A stretch of DNA of 64,000 nt. It comes from Sordaria brevicollis (taxonomy: Eukaryota > Ascomycota > Sordariomycetes > Sordariales > Sordariaceae). The notes beneath the pieces are model-generated. The model had not been told where the DNA came from, did no database searches, and saw nothing but the letters and a program-made list of their open reading frames with translations. Position 1 is the stretch's first letter. Every line of letters begins with the position of its first letter. The stretch is taken from assembly GCA_033439795.1 (NCBI GenBank), contig JAUTDP010000002.1, positions 3,720,001 through 3,784,000 of the forward strand, read 5' to 3'. The translations under genes were made by a program, and so were the position numbers. Shown here piece after piece: positions 58,901 to 64,000 of this stretch.

Positions 58901-60595
58901 CCAGGTTGTTGCTCCCGTTTGATTTCGTTGCCTTCCCAGCCATTGCCAAAGTTCTCCGCATGGGGCATGTTGTTTTGTATCACAGTGTCTATCCCGGCCA
59001 TTGCATGAGGGTGTGGTAGATTCGCGGGACTGGCGGCGAAGGCTGTTTCGGTAGCGGAGTTCATCCCTAATGGTTGGATTCCATCTGGAGGTGTCGGATA
59101 CATTGCGCTCGAAGCGGCTATGGCTCCGCCGTTGCTTGGGCGGCGCAGCGCCGTAGGTGATGCAGCACTGATCCGGTTCTTTGAATCAGCATCAGCAATA
59201 CTGCGAGATACGGCTGCTAGCGCCTCCCTCTCATCTTTTTCCTTCTTTCGCCTCGCAATCGTCTCTTCTCGCTCAGGAAATCCCTGGTTCCACTGCCTCG
59301 CGTCGTCTATCGGATCCAGCGATTCCGATGCGCTTGCTATTTGTGCCTTGGATGTACGACTATCCGCTCCAGCATCGATTCTCGGTTTCCTAAAACAGAG
59401 CACCGATGGCCAAGCTGCGATTTGAGGTGGATTCATCAACGGAGCTCGCTTGGCATCTTGTCTGTGCTCGTAAGGCTTGCGTTGGAGGAAATGAACATTG
59501 AACCAAGAGCAGCCCTTTATCAGCGAGGGTGATATACCGCGCATTTGGAGCACCTTGCTGCAAGTTGCCTTCCATTGTGAGAGCCTGTCGGTCGGATCAG
59601 GCCTCAGACGACTTATCTGAGTGTCTGGTGATTGACCGTACCCACTATCGAGCCCGTACATGTCTCCATCTACCGGGTTCAACATGGCACCAAACGCTCC
59701 GAGAGGTGCAGCAAGCACTACTGGGTTTGATGGGAGCATATTAGACCGCGCCAGCTCCGCAAAGGATGCCAGTCCCTCAGCCAGAGAGACGGAAAGAGAA
59801 ATGACGAGTGTCCCAGTCGACGTGAGGTAAACGCGAAAAGTACCCAACGGAGAAGTATGCGGTTTTGGACCCAAAATAAACTCGTCGACGTAGTACGCTG
59901 GTGGAGGAAGCAATATCGACCTGTGATCCATCGGAATTGCTCCTATCGTATGGCATAACGAGGAAGACAGCGATGCCAGAGTCGCAGTGATGAAGAAGTC
60001 GTATTTCTCCTTTATTGGCACATGGGAGAAGCGATCCGAGTCCGGCATCATGTGCGATGCGCCTTTGGTATCCATAACTGGAGCGCCTGGAGCGCCTGCT
60101 CCCGTAGGGAAAGCAGAGGCCTGCTGAGGATTCCGAAATGTTGCGTCAACGGCGGAACCGGTAGACGACGAGCTGTTTGGAGTGTTAAGAGAGTTTGTCC
60201 CGAGCTGCTTGCTTCTGAACAAACTGCTGGGTTCAAAGCCGCCTTCTCCAGACAAGGCTAACGAGTAACCGCAGACCTCCATCTTGGCGGTGAGCCCTCG
60301 CTCCTCGGGTCCCAACGACGAACCATCTTTGGTGGTCAGGTAGAAAACCCATATACATCGCCTGGTTGTATCGACGTGAACAAGGTGACCATCGCGGCGC
60401 AAGGCATCTTCGACGACCTGTGGCTGGAAGGTATAAGAGGCTGTGTTGGCGGCAACGGGTTCGTAAACGCGAAAGGCAATGGCTGATAGATTATTCTGCA
60501 AGAAAGACGCGTGAGTAGGGGGGCGGACGGTCCGAGGAGGAGGCAGGCCAGCATACTATTAGCAAGGTATTGGTGTCATAATCGCCAGTGTCCAT
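55915..60595 (-). CDS. med13: Mediator complex subunit 13 (Med13/Ssn2/Srb9)
   Basis: Largest subunit of the Mediator CDK8 kinase module, linking the kinase module to core Mediator. Exon 1 is 60595-60557 (13 codons, MDTGDYDTNTLLI); after a 61-bp intron exon 2 is 60495-55915; 1539 residues. The N-terminal Med13 domain includes ISAIAF-type NNLSAIAFRVYEP, RRCIWVFYL, and later ISPSLIKGCSWFNVHFLQRKPY. The middle is disordered and acidic (EGNELTDADFEFFNEQLND). The C-terminal PIWI-like half carries EIRRYETPFSMLPTAISFWE, VSVCVFPNIDGIR, TAAWTDYRGTRQMTTSYCLG and WRVVVTKCSPMEQQEIDYW. An Asn run (about 1398-1410) and a poly-Pro/Gly linker interrupt the end. Identification is firm from the C-terminal domain. 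Confidence 0.92.
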
Positions 60596-61641
60596 ATCTG
60601 AGATAGAGCTGCCTTATTAGGCGGAGTCGCAAAAGTCGTAGTGACCATGCACCAGGCGCAAATACGTGTTAACGGAGTGGGAGATGGGCGCATGTAGGCC
60701 GATGCCGGCGACGTGATGGGATATGCGAATGTGATGGCGTGTTGTTGAGATGAAAGTCTATAGTGGCGGCGTCGTCGTCGTTCAGAAGTGGAAGCTTGTG
60801 TGGAAGCTGAAGTACTTGTCCGAGCATGGATGATGGACTCGGTAGTTGTTGTGATTTGTAGTACGGATACGTCGTTGGGATGCTGGACTCCATGGCAGCA
60901 AGAGTTAGAGGCCCCTTGTCCAACAGCAGCGCGAACCGTCGCGAATCACCGACGATGCGCCCACGAGATCATTTGCGGGTTTCGAGATATGGGACGGAGG
61001 TGGAGGAGACGGCAGCTGCGCGGCGGGGAGGACAGGTGGTTGCAGTCTCTTCGTTGCAGTGTGCTGCAGTGATGCGATGATGGGAGAGATCGGATGAAGG
61101 ATCCAATACCTGTAACAACTAACGGAGCAGTTGGGGGTCCAGTTCAGTTGTTAACGAATACGGTGACGGCGGGCAGTAATCGTGACTTCACAATCCGGCC
61201 ATCGAGGTCTGCTCGAGGTCCAGTCAGGTTGCAGTTCGGGATGCCGATGTGACAGGCGGGCGAACAACCAGTTCGGATCAGCGACGGGGAGAGGACCCAC
61301 ACACAATCCACCAGCTGTGCAGAGACCCACCGCAGAGGACCCTGCCGCCAAGCACAACCCTTGCCTGCCAGTGCAGTGCTTCCTTGACGCGGCGTCTGGA
61401 GGTCCAGCTCCTGTCGAGCTTATCACCTTATCAATTATCACCGGGGGCTGTCCGCCTTCCTCTTTTGGCCGCGTTGGCGCTTCTCAAAACTTTCGCAGAT
61501 TTTCTGCCGCAAAAAGTTCAGATACGGGTTAGGGTTGTTCTCCAAAACTTCCCATTCTGCTAAGCAGACGGAAGCTTTCTCTTTCTTCTCCAGCATCTTC
61601 CATCCTTGCCCCATCCATCATCACCACCAGAACCACCCATC
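60596..61641. other. divergent upstream region of med13 and enp2
   Basis: About 1 kb between divergent start codons; contains both promoters. Open frames at 60788-61072 and 61182-61532 lack conserved features. No gene seen. Confidence 0.5.
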
Positions 61642-63632
61642 ATGAAGTTGACAAATCCCGGCGCGGTGCCAGTGTATGTCTTCTTGTTCTTGAAGAGTAA
61701 GATTTGTCGTAAAATGCTAACAATCACCACAGATACACCGTATCTGGGCCGTCGACTGCCAGACCCCTTCCAGAATGGCTCGCCCGTCGCAGAAAGAGGT
61801 CGGCCAAGTACGAACCCGAAGAACTCAACAACTTCGAGCTCCTCCAAAACTTCGACTTCGAGGAGGCGAGTAACTGCGTCCGCGTCAGTGAAGATGGCAA
61901 CTGGATCATGAGCTCCGGCACCTACAAGCCCCAGTTCCATGTTCACAACACCCAGGAATTGTCGCTGTCCTTCGCTCGCCACACGAAATCCGAAAACACC
62001 ACCTTTATCATGCTCAGCCAAGATTACACCAAGAGCGTACACCTCCAATCCGACCGTTCGATCGAGTTCCATACCCCCATGGGATGTCATTACGAAGTCA
62101 GACTCCCGCGTTTCGGCAGAGATCTCGCATATCTTCGCCAAAGCACAGAGGTGCTCATCCCCTCCGTCGGTCTAAGCGCAGATGGTTCCGGTATGGGCGA
62201 GGTTTTCCGTCTTGATTTGGAGCGCGGCCAGTTCTTGAGGCCATGGCAGGTGGATGTTGGAGAGGACGAGCCCGGTGCCGGTCTCCAAGGAAGCATCCAC
62301 GTTGGTGCTGTTAATGTCGCGGCTGTCGCGGAATCCACACACGGTCTTTGCGCCTTCGGAACAACCGTCGGCACAGTCGAATTTTACGACCCTCGTAGCA
62401 GGAATCGCGTTGCTGTTTTGGGCGGTCAAGAGGGCGAGGTTACGGCATTGGATTATAGCAGAGATGGTCTCTCTCTCGCACTCGGAACAAGCACGGGTAT
62501 TGTTCAGATTTTCGATCTGAGAAACCCTCGCCCGCTTATGAGGAAAGACCAGGGCATGGGTCTTCCCATCAAGAACATCATTCACTTGACGACCCCTACC
62601 GAAGAGAAGAAGCTTCTTACGGCTGATAAGAGAATTATCAAGCTTTGGGACGAACAGACGGGCGACCTTTGGACCTCGATCGAACCGACTGTCGATATCA
62701 ACCATGTGGCACACGTTCCCGACTCCGGCATGCTATTGACCGCAAACGAGGGCAAGCAGATGCACAGCTTCTTCATCCCCAACCTTGGTTTGGCTCCCAG
62801 ATGGTGCCACTTCCTCGACAACATGGTGCACGAAATGGAGAACGAGAAGCGCGTCGACACATACGATAACTACAAGTTCCTTACGGTACCCGAACTCAAA
62901 CAGCTCAGCTTGGCCCATTTGGTTGGCAAGACCAACCTCTTGCGTCCCTATATGCACGGTTACTTCGTACACTCCAAGCTGTACGACCAGGCTCGTCTCA
63001 TTGCCAACCCTTATGTCTGGGAAGAGGAGCGGGCCAAGCGCGTCAAGGAGAAGGTTGAGAAGGCCCGTGAGAGCCGTATCAGAGGCGTCAAGAAGGTCAA
63101 GGTCAACCAGAAGCTTGTCGACAAGATCGTCGACCGCTCCGACAAGAAGAAGATTGCTGCTGGTGTCTTGGGCGATTCCCGTTTCGGCAAGCTGTTCGAG
63201 GATGAGGAGTTCAAGGTTGATGAGACGTCGAGGGAATTCATGGCTCTCAACCCCAGCACCCAGGTCGGCGGACAAGAGGTTGCTGTACAGCACGTCAAGG
63301 ACGATTCCTCAGTTACCGGCAGCAGCGATGACGAAAGCGATCCGGAAAGCGAGGTCGAGGATAAGAGGAAGAAGAAGAGCAAGGATGACGTGGTTATGCA
63401 GGTTTCTTCGTCCAAGATCGCAGGCGGCAGGGCGAAGGATACGGCATTCGGCCAAAGAGCTCCCAAGACTGGACGCGTCACCAAGACCCGGACGGACGTG
63501 GTCGGCGAACAGAAGATCACATTCGTGCCCGAATCCAAGAAGAAGAAGCAGGCCGAGCCCGAGGCTGCACCGAAACGCAGGAGGGACGATGGGAGGAGAA
63601 GTGCAAGCACAAACACCTTTAGACGACTGTAA
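61642..63632 (+). CDS. enp2: ribosome biogenesis protein Enp2/Nol10
   Basis: Nucleolar WD40 protein of the small-subunit processome, needed for 18S rRNA maturation. Exon 1 is 61642-61673, intron 61674-61732 (GTATGT...CACAG), exon 2 61733-63632; 643 residues. The splice restores the conserved N terminus MKLTNPGAVPVYTVSGPS. WD-type repeats span about 60-340 (for example TVEFYDPRSRNRVAVL, LSLALGTSTGIVQIFDLR, KRIIKLWDEQTG). Then come the Enp2-specific segment LGLAPRWCHFLDNMVHEME...YDNYKFLTVPEL and a NUC153-type motif (DSRFGKLFEDEEFKVDE, about 500-517). The C-terminal 130 residues are Lys/Glu-rich with KKKSK, typical of nucleolar proteins. Divergent from med13. Identification is firm. Confidence 0.95.
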
Positions 63633-63896
63633 AACGCCAGAACCCTATCGGTCCAACCCTATATATCATACATGTGAAAAAGTCATGGTATCTTTCATGT
63701 CAACTCTCTGGGCCGTGGTGAACCGGCTGCAAAAACCCCATCATTTCCGAATATACGAGTCGCAAAGCAATAGGCTTCGTGCGACCAACGATACCCCAAA
63801 ATATACCCCAAGCTTGCCATTTTTGTCACCAAATGGTTTCATTATCCCAACTCGTGCTATCCGATCCCGCCTCCCGCTGTTGCCACCACGCCGAGC

Positions 63897-64000
63897 TCAC
63901 TTGCGGCTAAAGTTGATGCGTGTCTTTCCCGACTTCTCCGGCTTATCCAGTCCCTTCTCCAGATCCAGGTGCTCGGGCTTGATGCGCGGTGTTGGTGGCA
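63897..64000 (-). CDS. 3' end of an unidentified gene (partial)
   Basis: The minus-strand frame entering at the window edge ends at 63897 (TGA). The visible C terminus is about 34 residues, ending KSGKTRINFSRK, basic and with strongly biased codons like its neighbours. Too short to name. It converges with enp2 across a 260-bp gap. Confidence 0.6.
   Translation of the reverse strand, partial: PPTPRIKPEHLDLEKGLDKPEKSGKTRINFSRK

Overview
The window is nuclear DNA of a filamentous ascomycete, most likely a Neurospora species or close relative in the Sordariaceae. The reasons are short introns (about 50-110 bp, GTRNGY donors, CTRAY branch sites), a 186-residue VIVID blue-light receptor almost identical to the Neurospora protein as I recall it (but with about a dozen substitutions, so probably not N. 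crassa itself), and an AT-rich island whose substitutions are the C-to-T / G-to-A changes of repeat-induced point mutation (RIP).

Layout. 0-18.9 kb is a housekeeping segment: alanine aminotransferase (+), proteasome subunit Rpn7 (-), mRNA cap (guanine-N7) methyltransferase (+), riboflavin kinase (+), a 686-residue membrane protein of unknown function (-), the WD40 protein CreC of carbon catabolite repression (-), and the mitochondrial Rho GTPase Miro/Gem1 (+). 18.9-28.5 kb is gene-poor: one tRNA-Arg(ACG), then vvd (-) with a 5.9-kb gene-free upstream region that contains a good match to a White Collar light-response element about 2 kb from the vvd start. 28.5-32.2 kb holds the SUMO E3 ligase Nse2/Mms21 (+) and a Clr5-domain protein with a His-rich tail (-).

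33,841-46,339 is a 12.5-kb island of nested transposons. The outer element is a Fot1/pogo-like DNA transposon (101-bp terminal inverted repeats, TA target duplication, minus-strand transposase relic). It is interrupted by an 8.9-kb Gypsy LTR retrotransposon (290-bp LTRs, CCTAT duplication, gag-pol wrecked by RIP). It is interrupted again by a 521-bp element with 109-bp direct terminal repeats and an ACTTT duplication, which resembles a TRIM (miniature LTR element) and has largely escaped RIP. Two further non-autonomous inverted-repeat elements lie at 46.7 and 47.4 kb.

49.3-64 kb returns to genes: a 1125-residue protein of unknown function (-), methylthioadenosine phosphorylase (+), an intron-containing tRNA-Gln(CTG), Mediator subunit Med13 (-), the ribosome-biogenesis protein Enp2/Nol10 (+), and the 3' end of an unidentified gene (-). 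The genes do not form one pathway. The features most worth following are the nested, RIP-marked island with its miniature LTR-like element, and the long upstream region of vvd. All coordinates and splice sites were read by eye; no database search was possible.
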